From Clostridia bacterium (GTDB lineage Bacteria; Bacillota; Peptococcia; Peptococcales; BICA1-8): DNA of 34,307 nt. Where the stretch lies: the NCBI GenBank assembly GCA_012720075.1, contig JAAXZE010000181.1:1-34307 (forward strand). The letters are read 5' to 3'. This document shows positions 21,995 to 30,835 of the stretch, one piece after another; position 1 is the first letter of the stretch; each line of letters starts with the position of its first letter. The position numbers and the translations under genes are program-made. A model generated the notes under the pieces. It was not told the DNA's origin. It saw only the letters and a program-made list of their open reading frames with translations, and searched no databases.

Positions 21995-23332
21995 CTAATT
22001 CAGTTCTTTCTCAATCACCATCGCAATACCTTTCGTGATTTCCTCTAACTCTCTTTGATCATTACCTTCGGCCATGACCCTAATCATCGGTTCGGTTCCG
22101 GAAGGTCTTACCAATATCCGCCCCCGCTTGCCCAGTTGTTTTTCTGCTTGTTGAACAACCTGCTGAATGGCTGCATTGTTTTTCCAGGAATTTTTATCTT
22201 TAACCCGGACATTGATTAATACCTGGGGCAATCTTTCCATAAGAGCGGCCAGTTCCGATAAAGGTTTGCCGGTTTTTCTCACTACCTCCAGAAGCTTGAG
22301 GGCGGTGATTATCCCGTCACCGGTAGTATTATGATTTAAGAAGATAATATGGCCTGATTGTTCTCCTCCCAGAACCGCCCCTATTTCCTGCATTCTCTCC
22401 AGTACATATCTATCGCCCACTTTGGTTTCTTCCACTTCAATGCCATACCGCTCACAGGCCTGCTTGAGCCCCAGATTGCTCATAACGGTAACAACCACTT
22501 TATTGCCTGCCAATAAACCTTGCCGTTTCAACTGCAGGGCACAGGCCGCCATAATTTGGTCTCCATCCAATAACCGGCCGGCCTCATCAACAGCCAGCAA
22601 ACGGTCACTGTCACCGTCATGGGCAATTCCTAAATGGGCACCCTCTTTAAGAACAGCCTCCTGCAAAGCCTCCAAATGGGTAGACCCGCAACCGGCATTG
22701 ATATTCAGACCGTCGGGCTGATCAAAAATACTGATAACTTCCGCTCCCAAGTCTCTCAATAAACCCGGGGTTATGGGGGAAGCGGCCCCATTGGCGCAGT
22801 CCACTACTATCTTTAAACCTTTTAAGTCAACGTCAATGGCTTCTTTCAAAAATTCTTTATAAAGTTCAATACTGTTGGTGACATTCTCAACCCTGCCAAT
22901 ATTCGCTCCGGTTGGGTAGGGAATTTTATCCATCTCATTAAATATAAGGTGTTCTATTTTTTCTTCCAGCTCATCGGAGAGTTTGTAACCCTCATGATTG
23001 AAAAATTTTATTCCGTTGTCTGCAGCCGGATTATGGGATGCCGAAATGACAACCCCGGCCATGGCTTCCAATTTTCTTGTCAAATAAGCTATCCCTGGGG
23101 TTGGCATAACCCCTAGTCTAAGAACATTTACCCCGGCAGAGCAAATACCGGCTATCAAAGCACTTTCCAGCATATCGCCTGAAATCCTGGTATCCTTTCC
23201 TATCACTATTGCTTTTTTCTTATCCAGGGGATTGAGTAAATATGCCGCAGCCCGCCCTAACTTATAAGCTAATTCCGGCGTTAATTCCGAATTGGCTTGC
23301 CCTCTTACGCCATCAGTTCCAAATATTTTCAC
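21995..23332 (-). CDS. glmM: Phosphoglucosamine mutase
   Basis: The 445-aa enzyme converts glucosamine-6-phosphate to glucosamine-1-phosphate for UDP-GlcNAc. It begins KIFGTDGVRG. The phosphoserine loop is VVISASHNPAADNGIKFF near residue 100, the metal loop is HDGDSDRLLAVD, and the phosphate-binding loop is RPSGTEPMIRV near the C-terminus. The start is GTG, with AAGGAGG 7 nt upstream. It is last in the cdaA-cdaR-glmM operon. In other Firmicutes GlmM binds and inhibits CdaA, which links wall precursor supply to c-di-AMP. Confidence 0.96.
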   Translation of the reverse strand: MKIFGTDGVRGQANSELTPELAYKLGRAAAYLLNPLDKKKAIVIGKDTRISGDMLESALIAGICSAGVNVLRLGVMPTPGIAYLTRKLEAMAGVVISASHNPAADNGIKFFNHEGYKLSDELEEKIEHLIFNEMDKIPYPTGANIGRVENVTNSIELYKEFLKEAIDVDLKGLKIVVDCANGAASPITPGLLRDLGAEVISIFDQPDGLNINAGCGSTHLEALQEAVLKEGAHLGIAHDGDSDRLLAVDEAGRLLDGDQIMAACALQLKRQGLLAGNKVVVTVMSNLGLKQACERYGIEVEETKVGDRYVLERMQEIGAVLGGEQSGHIIFLNHNTTGDGIITALKLLEVVRKTGKPLSELAALMERLPQVLINVRVKDKNSWKNNAAIQQVVQQAEKQLGKRGRILVRPSGTEPMIRVMAEGNDQRELEEITKGIAMVIEKELN

Positions 23333-23411
23333 TTAACTTCCTCCTTCGTAAACTACAAAATTTAACCATGGATAATATAATAAATCATTTTACTCAGGGA
23401 CACGGAAACAC

Positions 23412-24674
23412 CTACTGGTTTCTCCCATTATTATTTTCCGGTTTCTCTCCATTACCGGTCATTATTGTGCCCGGTTCTTCCTCTGCTTTAATTTCCGCTT
23501 TTACTTTCTGAGGTTCTATATTCACCAAGCGCACATTTGCGGGAATATCAACCTGTACTTCCAAGTCAAAAGTACCGAAATCTCTGCCGGCTACATCGAT
23601 ATAAGCTTTGATGTCTTGACCCGTCAACTTATTTATTGCTTCTTTATTGCCTTCAAGACTTACCTTTACCGTTTCTACAGTTGTAACTACTTTTTGATTA
23701 CTCTTGCGGTTATGAATATTTAAAGGCACCTCAAAGCTTTTTGCCACCGGTTCTTCTTCCACCTGAATAATTACCTTGACTTTTGTTCCATATAATAAAG
23801 TGACCCCCGCTGGAATACTTAAATCCACTTCCCGAACAATATTTTGTTTTACATCGTTAACGGATATGGGTATTGTTTGGATACGGTCAATGTCATCCAA
23901 CTTATTAAATTGTCCCAGGATTTTTACCGTTTCAGGCTCAACCAGCACCCGGGCAATTTGATAGCCTTGGGCCGGTTTGCCCTCCAACACGGGTTTTACC
24001 GGTACCGTTTTGCTAGGGGTGTCCTCAGCAATAGGAATAAACACCTCCACGGTATTGGGAATAATATTTAAAGTATCCGTTCCATACCAATTACCCCATT
24101 TATCCTGCACTTTTATAGGCAGGTTCAAAGTCAGATTGGACTGGGCATTGTTTAAATTAACATCTGCCCTGGCTTCCTCCAGATCATCAACAATATTCTG
24201 CGGTCCCCTAATGACTACTTGAGAAGGCTTGACCGTCGCGTTAAAGCTGGAGTATCCGTGGGCAGTCTGCCCTAATAAAGCAACTTTCACAGGCACTTGC
24301 TTTTCCGCGATTCTGTCAACGCTTACGGAAGCCTCTTTGGGGGAAATATCGACTATTTCTACGCCTAAAGAATTTTCTATTTTTACCGGAACGGTCTGTT
24401 CTCCAATTTTAACCTGGGACAAGTCAACAGTAGCCCTAAAATCCTTTAATCCCAGGCTGTTTATCTCTTTGGCATCTCCCCGGACTTTGACATTTACGAC
24501 ATTTGATTTGGAAACAAGGACCAAATCTTCGGGAAGATTTTCATAATTGATACTGAGATTTAAAGTCCGTTCTACCGGCGGATTCTGATCGGCAGTCACA
24601 TAAAGCCACAATAAAATGGCCAGCAATACTGCAATAATTTTATAAACCGCGTTTTCTTTCCATAATTCCCCCAT
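23412..24674 (-). CDS. cdaR: CdaR (YbbR-domain) regulator of the c-di-AMP cyclase
   Basis: The 420-aa protein has one N-terminal membrane segment (KIIAVLLAILLWLYVTAD, residues about 12-29). It is followed outside the membrane by four YbbR-like repeats, recognisable by LNLSINYENLPEDL, VPVKVALLGQTAHGYSSF and VPVKPVLEGKPAQGYQI. The polar tail is rich in E, N and G. CdaR modulates CdaA activity in related bacteria. Its ATG follows the cdaA stop by 1 bp, with GGAGG inside the cdaA end. Confidence 0.92.
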   Translation of the reverse strand: MGELWKENAVYKIIAVLLAILLWLYVTADQNPPVERTLNLSINYENLPEDLVLVSKSNVVNVKVRGDAKEINSLGLKDFRATVDLSQVKIGEQTVPVKIENSLGVEIVDISPKEASVSVDRIAEKQVPVKVALLGQTAHGYSSFNATVKPSQVVIRGPQNIVDDLEEARADVNLNNAQSNLTLNLPIKVQDKWGNWYGTDTLNIIPNTVEVFIPIAEDTPSKTVPVKPVLEGKPAQGYQIARVLVEPETVKILGQFNKLDDIDRIQTIPISVNDVKQNIVREVDLSIPAGVTLLYGTKVKVIIQVEEEPVAKSFEVPLNIHNRKSNQKVVTTVETVKVSLEGNKEAINKLTGQDIKAYIDVAGRDFGTFDLEVQVDIPANVRLVNIEPQKVKAEIKAEEEPGTIMTGNGEKPENNNGRNQ

Positions 24675-24675
24675 C

Positions 24676-25485
24676 TTACGACCTCCAATTCCAGAAATGG
24701 GTTATTTTCTGTTGAGGGGTTATTTTGTTTAGCAAAAGTTCTTTCAAAGTGGTTTCATCCAAATACCGGGTAAGTCTTCCGTCTTCAGCCACAGAAATTA
24801 CTCCCGTTTCTTCTGAAACCAAAACAACCAAAGCATCCGATATTTCTGTTATGCCTATGGCCGCCCTATGTCTGGTTCCCAGTTCTTTGCTGAGGTTGGG
24901 GTTTTCCGATAAAGGAAGGAAACAGCTGGCTGCAATCAGTCTATTGCCCCGCAGGATTACCGCACCGTCATGGAGGGGAGTTTTGGGAACAAAGGTATTA
25001 ATTAACAACTCACTGGTAACCAACCCTTCAATTTTAATACCGGTCTCAATAAATTCAGCCAAACCCGTTTGCCTTTCGATAACAATTAAGGCTCCTACTT
25101 TTCTGGCTGACATTATTTTAGCCGCCCTGACTATTTCTCCGACTAATTTTTCTACGTCCTCTTCAGCCAAATAATCCTCGGTACGAACAAATAATTTGCC
25201 CCTGCCCAACTGTTCCAGGGCCCTCCGCAATTCCGGCTGGAAAACAACGGGAATAGCAATGAAAAACACCGTTTGAGCCTGCTCTAACAGCCAATTTATA
25301 GATTTAAGCCCTAAAATCTTACTGGCTATAGTGGCAATTAGTAGTACAACCAAACCTTTTATCAATTGTACCGCCCGGGTGCCCTTTAAAATCATCATTA
25401 ATTTATAAATAACAAAAGCAACAATGGCAATATCCAAAAGATTAATAGGATTTAATATTCTTAAAAAGAAAAACTGATCAAACAA
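24676..25485 (-). CDS. cdaA: CdaA membrane diadenylate cyclase
   Basis: The 269-aa c-di-AMP synthase has three N-terminal membrane segments (LLDIAIVAFVIYKLMMIL, LIKGLVVLLIATIASKIL and VFFIAIPVVF) and a cytoplasmic DAC domain. The DAC motifs are visible: HDGAVIL and GTRHRAAIG. The start is TTG, with AAAGGTGG 7 nt upstream. It leads the cdaA-cdaR-glmM operon. No convincing promoter could be picked in the 25486-25713 gap. Confidence 0.95.
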   Translation of the reverse strand: MFDQFFFLRILNPINLLDIAIVAFVIYKLMMILKGTRAVQLIKGLVVLLIATIASKILGLKSINWLLEQAQTVFFIAIPVVFQPELRRALEQLGRGKLFVRTEDYLAEEDVEKLVGEIVRAAKIMSARKVGALIVIERQTGLAEFIETGIKIEGLVTSELLINTFVPKTPLHDGAVILRGNRLIAASCFLPLSENPNLSKELGTRHRAAIGITEISDALVVLVSEETGVISVAEDGRLTRYLDETTLKELLLNKITPQQKITHFWNWRS

Positions 25486-25701
25486 GGCGGCACCACCTTT
25501 CTGTTAAAAAATAGTTTCCTGTGATTGTTTTCACCAGAATAGTCCTTTATTTTGGATAATAATTTTGCTATATTATTTCTTCGATAATAATATGAAAAAA
25601 CCCTGTTATCTTTAGCTTAATAGAAAAAAAACAATAAATAAAGTTAAGTTTTGAAAAATTTTTTATGGAAGCATCTTATAGCTTTTTTTTATATCATGCT
25701 G

Positions 25702-25710
25702 TGCTATAAT
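25702..25710 (+). promoter_or_regulatory. Extended -10 promoter element before DUF881
   Basis: TGCTATAAT is a perfect TGnTATAAT, 43 bp before the DUF881 start at 25753. The -35 position holds only T-rich sequence, as is common with extended -10 promoters. Confidence 0.5.
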
Positions 25711-25752
25711 TAAGTGAAGATTATTATTGATATATCTGAGAGGGGTAGGCCT

Positions 25753-26469
25753 ATGCGAAAATGGATTCTACCGATTACTATAGTATGTATTATTTCCGGT
25801 TTATTACTTTCTTTACAATTTAAGGCACAGGCTTCACTGTCACCAAACCCTATTGGCGAAAGAAATGAGGCCTTGGTAAGTCTTATTAATAATCTGGAAC
25901 AGGAAATAGACCAATACCAGGAGAACTTAAATAATCTCAGGGCTGAATTGGACAAAATCGAAAACAGCACAGTTTCAGGACAAGCGGAAATCGAAGCCCT
26001 CCAGCAAGAAATCCAAAAAGCCAGATTGCAAGCGGGTCTCCTGCCGTTAAAAGGCAGAGGCATCAAAGTAGTGCTTGACGATAACCAAGCGGGCCTTAAG
26101 GCTGCCCCTAACGATGATCCAAATCGTTATATAATTCATTATGAGAACATCCTCAATATTATTACCGAATTAAAATTAGGCAGAACAGAAGCCATCAGTA
26201 TAAACGGACAGAGACTGGTAACCCCCTCGGAAATCAGATGTGTCGGAAATGTAATCTTGGTCAACACTACAAGGCTGGCACCACCTTTTGAAATTACCGC
26301 CATTGGGAACCCCGATATTTTGGAAGAAGTCTTATTATATGGCGAGTATGACCTTTTAAAAAGCAGCGGTTTCCCGGTAAGTTACACTAAACACTATAGC
26401 GATAATCCGGTGGAAATACCCGCTTATTCAGGAACTTATCAATTCAAATTTACCAAGATTAATGAGTAG
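25753..26469 (+). CDS. DUF881 (YlxW/YlxX-type) membrane-anchored protein
   Basis: The 238-aa protein has an N-terminal membrane anchor (WILPITIVCIISGLLLSLQF), then a coiled coil of about 45 residues (NNLEQEIDQYQENLNNLRAE), then the DUF881 domain with GRGIKVVLDD, ENILNIITELKLGRTEAISI and ITAIGNPDILEE. In Firmicutes such genes flank the small basic protein gene near division genes; the function is not established. The frame is open from 25714, but GAGGGG before the ATG at 25753 sets the start and gives a clean membrane N-terminus. It is 10 bp from the next gene. Confidence 0.88.
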   Translation: MRKWILPITIVCIISGLLLSLQFKAQASLSPNPIGERNEALVSLINNLEQEIDQYQENLNNLRAELDKIENSTVSGQAEIEALQQEIQKARLQAGLLPLKGRGIKVVLDDNQAGLKAAPNDDPNRYIIHYENILNIITELKLGRTEAISINGQRLVTPSEIRCVGNVILVNTTRLAPPFEITAIGNPDILEEVLLYGEYDLLKSSGFPVSYTKHYSDNPVEIPAYSGTYQFKFTKINE

Positions 26470-26479
26470 GTGATTTTTT

Positions 26480-26842
26480 ATGTGGCTTCCCTTATTAGGG
26501 CTGTTATTTGGTGCTATTATAGGGTCCGCTATTTCTTTTGAAATACCGGTAGTCTATGTAAAGTATATGTCGGTGGCCGTTTTGGCCTCCCTGGACTCTG
26601 TCTTTGGAGGTATAAAAGCTGTCTTAGAAGATACCTTCGACGGTTCGGTCCTGTTAACCGGTTTTTTTACCAACGCCCTTTTGGCAGCCCTATTAGCCTA
26701 TTTGGGAGACAGACTGGGTGTTGACTTATATATGGCAGCGGTATTTGCTTTCGGGGTAAGACTTTTCCAAAACTTAGCCGCAATTCGGCATTATCTGTTG
26801 GACCGGCACATCAAAAACTACAAAGAACGCCTGGAGAAATAA
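26480..26842 (+). CDS. sbp: Small basic family protein (DUF1290, Sbp)
   Basis: The 120-aa membrane protein has about three hydrophobic segments (LPLLGLLFGAIIGSAISFEI, YMSVAVLASLDSVFGGI and FTNALLAALLAYLG) and a basic C-terminal end (RHIKNYKERLEK). It matches the Sbp/DUF1290 family that sits between DUF881 genes next to ftsA/ftsZ in Bacilli. The role is unknown. The RBS is AGTAGGTG, 6-7 nt before ATG. A family B array separates it from the second DUF881 gene. Confidence 0.88.
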   Translation: MWLPLLGLLFGAIIGSAISFEIPVVYVKYMSVAVLASLDSVFGGIKAVLEDTFDGSVLLTGFFTNALLAALLAYLGDRLGVDLYMAAVFAFGVRLFQNLAAIRHYLLDRHIKNYKERLEK

Positions 26843-26895
26843 ACAAATTTGTAGTTAAAAAATAAGGCAGCAATTCTTATGGGCAAAAATTTTTC

Positions 26896-27000
26896 GTCTG
26901 ATGATACTTTTATTTAAATATTCCCCGTCAGACAATTTCTTTTTGGTTAAAGTTTTGCGTCTCGACGGAATAGTAGTATGGCTCAAAATCTCAACCCTTG
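26896..27000. repeat. Family B periodic GTCTGAC array, copy 4 (short)
   Basis: GTCTGAT lies at 26896, GTCAGAC at 26927, GTCTCGAC at 26959 and a degenerate TCTCAAC near 26988, a spacing of 29-32 bp. GGGCAAAAATTTTTC before the first site matches the inter-heptamer core of copy 2. It lies inside the DUF881-sbp-DUF881 group. Confidence 0.7.
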
Positions 27001-27026
27001 AGGCCAATAAAGGTTGGTGAAGATTA

Positions 27027-27722
27027 ATGAACAAAAAAAATTGGCAAATCCCAATCACTATAGTATTAGTATTTTTGGGTGTTTTATTGTCCGCACAATT
27101 TCAAACCCAAGCCCGGGTATTATCGGATTTATCAATGCAAAAAACCGAAGACCTGATTGCTATGGTTAGGAACCTGAGCGACAAAAGAATGCAATTGGAA
27201 AGAGAATTGCGGGAAACCCAAACCAAGTTGCGGGATCTAAGAAACTCCACTTCCGATGAACAAAACATAAAAAACAATCTCCTGGCAGAATTGAACAGAT
27301 TAAAATTAATAAATGGTGCTGTTGAGGTCAAAGGTCCCGGTTTAAGGATAACTTTTTATGATAATTCCCCAATTCTTTATGTTGACATCGTCAGCATGAT
27401 CAATGAACTTTGGGCCGCCGGAGCCGAAGCCATTGCCGTCAATAACGTGCGCATTAACGTCCATTCCAGTTTCTTTTATACAGAAACGGAAAATGACATG
27501 TTTATTACTTTAAATCACCAGCCTTTAAGCTATCCTATTACCATCACTGCTATCGGAGACCCCAATACTTTGGAAAAAGGTTTGACATTACCGGGCGGTA
27601 TCATTGATAATCTGGCCTTGTTCGGAGCTTTTCCCATTCTGGAACGTAAAGAGGAAATTATTGTTCCGGCTGTAGAAACTCCTCCTGTTTTTATAGAAGC
27701 GGAAATTGCCAAAAAACCTTAA
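27027..27722 (+). CDS. DUF881 membrane-anchored protein, second paralogue
   Basis: This 231-aa protein has the same plan as the gene at 25753: an anchor (WQIPITIVLVFLGVLLSAQF), a coiled coil (KRMQLERELRETQTKLRDLR), then a DUF881 domain (GPGLRITFYDN, AAGAEAIAVNNVRI, ITAIGDPNTLEKGL). The paired paralogues suggest a heteromeric assembly around Sbp; that is inference. GGTTGGTGAAG precedes ATG. It is probably the last gene of its transcript. Confidence 0.88.
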   Translation: MNKKNWQIPITIVLVFLGVLLSAQFQTQARVLSDLSMQKTEDLIAMVRNLSDKRMQLERELRETQTKLRDLRNSTSDEQNIKNNLLAELNRLKLINGAVEVKGPGLRITFYDNSPILYVDIVSMINELWAAGAEAIAVNNVRINVHSSFFYTETENDMFITLNHQPLSYPITITAIGDPNTLEKGLTLPGGIIDNLALFGAFPILERKEEIIVPAVETPPVFIEAEIAKKP

Positions 27723-27744
27723 TCAAGCCGCCGGCAACATATAA

Positions 27745-27764
27745 AAACGGGCAAATGCCCGTTT
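27745..27764 (+). terminator. Hairpin after the second DUF881 gene
   Basis: AAACGGGC, loop AAAT, GCCCGTTT makes a strong stem 22 bp past the stop. Only three T residues belong to the stem end and no long U-tract follows, so termination may be partial. Confidence 0.5.
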
Positions 27765-27880
27765 GACTGTAGACAAAGCCATTAATTAATATTTAGCAAA
27801 AATAAAACTATATGATTATTATCAAAAGAAAAGCATTAGCGAGATTGAATAAAAAGAACGCAGGTGGCTGAGGAATAGAA

Positions 27881-27966
27881 TTATCAACTGTTTGAGCTAG
27901 CTTTTCGTTGATAATATATATGGTTTGTCAACAAGCTGAACGGGCCGCAAGGCCCGTTTTATTTTA
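27881..27966 (+). other. Hairpin plus terminator in the gap; possible small RNA end
   Basis: TTATCAAC (27881-27888) pairs with GTTGATAA (27907-27914). AACGGGCC-GCAA-GGCCCGTT followed by TTATTTTA (27939-27966) is a good plus-strand terminator. No ORF precedes it in the 27723-27958 gap, so it is either a second terminator for the DUF881 transcript or the end of a small RNA. Confidence 0.45.
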
Positions 27967-29758
27967 CAATTCCCATTCTTTTGGCCATTTCCCACCGGGA
28001 AACATGGGGAACAAATATTTGGGTAAAGGGATGCTTTTTGAGATAACTAATTAACTTGTAATACTGCCATTTTTCCTTTTCATCTTCGTATTCCCGCCCA
28101 AAGGTAATATCTTTTATGTTTTTCCACAAATCAGGCCATTTTTTCTCTATGGCTTTATCATAATTGTTATAAGTAAAAATTAAAACATGCTTATCCTGAT
28201 TTACTGCTTCTAGGTTACTCCCTGCCAGTTCCAAAACCTGGATATTTTGCTGGATCATATATTTTTTTTCAGCTTCTTTTTGTAATAAAGTATAACAGTA
28301 TTTATTGTTTTCAGCCAAATTGAGGTAATAAATTCTATGATTATTTGCTAAAAATTTACTCAAGGAAAATTCTTTTTCCGTAATTACCCGGTAAACATCC
28401 CTTACCCTGCATGGCCCTTTTGCCAAAAGATGCAATTCCGCCCCTTTATTTTTCAAAATGTGTTCCTGGCAATGGCAGCCAACTTCGGTAAGGTTTTGCA
28501 GGTGGCCGCTGAAAATAATCAGTTCTTCATTGGTAAGAATAAACTCGCCGTAAATATCCCGGGAAACGTCAATACCCATTTCCAGCAAATTCCCGGTTTT
28601 AAACCATTTATAACAGTTGCCCCCGTCAAATTCCCCTGTCAAATTGACCTTATCCCAACTGTCAAAGATATTTCTAAAAAGGGAATGGTTATTGATTTTA
28701 TAGACACTGACATAAACTTGATAATTTAGAGGATTTACAGGTTCACTAACACCAACGGGCTTAATACATTCTATATTCACTTCGGCAAAACGCCAAAAAT
28801 CCCTGATCTTTTTCAACACAAAGCAGAAATCGATTTTTTCCAGTTCATCCTTTTCATTGCCGGCAATCAATTGACATCTTGCCCGGCAACCACCGCTGCT
28901 TTCCTCCTTATCCAGGAGTATGGATTTAACAAATGTGTATTTCTGCAAAGGATGAACCCAATTATTAATGAAATCCTCCCGGGACCCAAATCTCTTCTGC
29001 AAATTTGGTGCGGCCAAATCGTAAACCAAAGAAGCATCCATATTTTTTAAAGCGAAAAAGTATACGTTTATCAGTTTTTCAGGTTCCAATTCCTTATCAG
29101 TCAGTCGGAACAAATCAATGTTATTTATTTCATTTTGTTCAATGGTTAATAAAAACTGGTATTGAGAAAAACCTCCGGCAGTTTTTGTGCCGTAACGTTT
29201 ATTTTGCAAATAAGCGTCTTTTAGAATTCTTTGGGCCGTACCGAAATCAATCTCCAACAAATTTTGTTTTTCAATTATATTCAGTAAATCTTCTTTGTGG
29301 ACACTGCTATATTGAAAATACTCTTTGATTCCCAAAGAATTAAAAGCTAAAGAAAAATAATAGGCATGATATTTTCCGTTTAACCTATGGATAAAAACTA
29401 AAATGCAGGCACCTTCCAGGCGAGTAAGGGATATAAAGGCCTGGATATCATCGGCTTTTATCTTTTGCGGAGTATAGGGTTTTATCTCATACCCCAAGTA
29501 AAGAAATTTCCTTAAAGCGTTTTGGGCAATTTTTTGCACTTTCCCCTCTGTTTCCCGGGCTATCATTTGAAAAAAAGGTATTAATTTGGGACTATTGGTT
29601 TTGGCTAAACTTTGAAGGATTTTTTGTTGAATTTCAGCAGGTGTATTTTCGATAATATTCAAACAAGTGCTTTCAGCCCCCTCCATTTCAGCCAAAACTA
29701 TCAACTCTTTTATTAATTCGTTAAAAAAAGCCCCCGTAATATTGCCTTTTTTCAACAA
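27959..29758 (-). CDS. Unrecognised 599-aa protein with HEAT-like N-terminus
   Basis: No family was recognised. Residues about 1-92 look like HEAT-type helical pairs (EIQQKILQSLAKTNSPKL, then VQKIAQNALRKFLYLGY). A middle part (about 230-330, with VYDLAAPNLQKRFGSREDFI and CRARCQLIAG) resembles an NTF2-like fold. The C-terminal third has CHCQEH and no obvious catalytic motif. There is no signal peptide or membrane segment, so it is probably cytoplasmic. The start is TTG, with AAGGGAG about 9 nt upstream; a second TTG follows immediately. The gene stands alone between gaps. It has long clean coding and normal base use, so it is likely real. Confidence 0.75.
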   Translation of the reverse strand: MLKKGNITGAFFNELIKELIVLAEMEGAESTCLNIIENTPAEIQQKILQSLAKTNSPKLIPFFQMIARETEGKVQKIAQNALRKFLYLGYEIKPYTPQKIKADDIQAFISLTRLEGACILVFIHRLNGKYHAYYFSLAFNSLGIKEYFQYSSVHKEDLLNIIEKQNLLEIDFGTAQRILKDAYLQNKRYGTKTAGGFSQYQFLLTIEQNEINNIDLFRLTDKELEPEKLINVYFFALKNMDASLVYDLAAPNLQKRFGSREDFINNWVHPLQKYTFVKSILLDKEESSGGCRARCQLIAGNEKDELEKIDFCFVLKKIRDFWRFAEVNIECIKPVGVSEPVNPLNYQVYVSVYKINNHSLFRNIFDSWDKVNLTGEFDGGNCYKWFKTGNLLEMGIDVSRDIYGEFILTNEELIIFSGHLQNLTEVGCHCQEHILKNKGAELHLLAKGPCRVRDVYRVITEKEFSLSKFLANNHRIYYLNLAENNKYCYTLLQKEAEKKYMIQQNIQVLELAGSNLEAVNQDKHVLIFTYNNYDKAIEKKWPDLWKNIKDITFGREYEDEKEKWQYYKLISYLKKHPFTQIFVPHVSRWEMAKRMGIVK

Positions 29759-30000
29759 GTCAGGAAACTCCCTTTCTCTAAAAATTTACAAATTTACAGT
29801 AGATAGCTTTCGCTTTAAAAACATATTTTCCTTTAGTTTTTTTCCGTAATTTTCCATCAGGATTCGTCAGCAAATTTCAATTTACTACTTTGAATAATTA
29901 GTTGTAAAATATAAAAAGCAAAACCCTTTCATAAAAATTTTTTTTATAGATTAGCAGGTAAATTAATAAAAATTAAGAATTTATTATAAACACAGATGTT

Positions 30001-30022
30001 ATTAACTATAAAAATAGTTAAT
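30001..30022. promoter_or_regulatory. Perfect inverted repeat upstream of the PAS gene
   Basis: ATTAACTAT, AAAA, ATAGTTAAT: perfect 9-bp arms, 33 bp before the PAS gene start. It could be an operator or a 5'-UTR hairpin. The surrounding 29759-30051 gap is AT-rich with no gene. Confidence 0.45.
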
Positions 30023-30054
30023 GGGATTGAGTTTTAGGGGGAGGTTTTAACTTG

Positions 30055-30510
30055 ATGAAAAAAGTAACTTTAAATTATGTTCCTGCATTTCCCAGAGCGG
30101 AACAAAAAATATTGGAAATTTTCTCCGATAACAATACCAGGATGGTTGTGACCAAAGGCCTGTTGCAAGCCATACTGGATAATCTTCCTTTTAATATTTT
30201 GGTCTTTGATGATAACGCCAGAATAATTTTCACCAATAAAAACTTCAGCAATTTAATCGGTTATTCCAATAATGAATTGTTGGAGCTTACTCTGGAACAA
30301 TTTGTTAAACTGGCCATCGCCGATGAAAGTTATGATTATACCCGTTTACCTAAAATTTTGTCCGGGGAAACAATAAAAAATTATACCTATACCTTTAAAC
30401 ACAAAAACGGCAATCTCGTTCCGGTCCGCTACAATTCCTATCCTTTAAGGGTTGAATCCAACGGCAATATAATCGGCTGTTTATGCATTATCGAACCTCA
30501 AGAACAGTAA
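30055..30510 (+). CDS. Stand-alone PAS-domain protein
   Basis: This 151-aa protein is mostly one PAS domain (residues about 35-148). Visible elements: ILDNLPFNILVFDDNARIIF, TNKNFSNLIGYSNNELL, and the PAC-like end YTYTFKHKNGNLVPVRY and GNIIGCLCIIEPQE. It has no kinase, HTH or cyclase domain, so it would work by contact with another protein or as a separate sensor. The ligand is unknown. GGGGGAGG lies 10 nt before the ATG used; an in-frame TTG three bases earlier is also possible. A perfect inverted repeat lies just upstream. Confidence 0.8.
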   Translation: MKKVTLNYVPAFPRAEQKILEIFSDNNTRMVVTKGLLQAILDNLPFNILVFDDNARIIFTNKNFSNLIGYSNNELLELTLEQFVKLAIADESYDYTRLPKILSGETIKNYTYTFKHKNGNLVPVRYNSYPLRVESNGNIIGCLCIIEPQEQ

Positions 30511-30616
30511 TCCTTTACTCCGGTTAAATTATGGCGGCTCTTATTTCAACAATATTAAACAGGCGGGCATAGAATATTATATCTACTCTTCTTTTTGACA
30601 GTGGAGTTGATTTAAA

Positions 30617-30736
30617 ATGGAAGAGATAGGGCTGTTATTCCTTTTTTCTCTCCTTCTAGGCCTGTGGATAGAAACTACCTCTTTATTGAAAAAATATTTG
30701 AAACGATTGGTTAAAGAAAAATCCGCAGACAATTAA
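30617..30736 (+). CDS. 39-aa single-pass membrane protein (small ORF)
   Basis: The ORF encodes a short hydrophobic helix (IGLLFLFSLLLGLWI, residues 4-18) followed by a basic tail rich in lysine, which predicts one membrane segment with the tail inside the cell. GTGGAG lies 10 nt before ATG. A good terminator follows 25 bp after the stop. No homologue is recognised. It sits 106 bp after the PAS gene on the same strand, so it may share that transcript. Confidence 0.5.
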   Translation: MEEIGLLFLFSLLLGLWIETTSLLKKYLKRLVKEKSADN

Positions 30737-30760
30737 ATATGCCGCTTAGTGAAAAAAATA

Positions 30761-30794
30761 AAGACGGGTTAGAGGAAAAATAACCCGTCTTTTC
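30761..30794. terminator. Bidirectional terminator
   Basis: AAGACGGGTTA pairs with TAACCCGTCTT around a 9-nt A-rich loop. T-runs follow on plus (TTTTC) and, interrupted by A, on minus (TTTATTTTTTT). It ends the PAS/small ORF transcript. Confidence 0.8.
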
Positions 30795-30801
30795 TATACA
30801 A

Positions 30802-30835
30802 AAAAATGTTTGGTCAGAGACCAAACATTTTTTTA
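30802..30835. terminator. Bidirectional terminator at the end of fmdB
   Basis: AATGTTTGGTC, loop AGA, GACCAAACATT has T-runs on both sides. The minus-strand copy overlaps the fmdB stop codon region. Confidence 0.8.

Noticed and set aside
27881-27914. Known riboswitch class in the DUF881 downstream gap
   Set aside because: The hairpin lacks the conserved bases of the c-di-GMP, c-di-AMP or other riboswitches I can recall.
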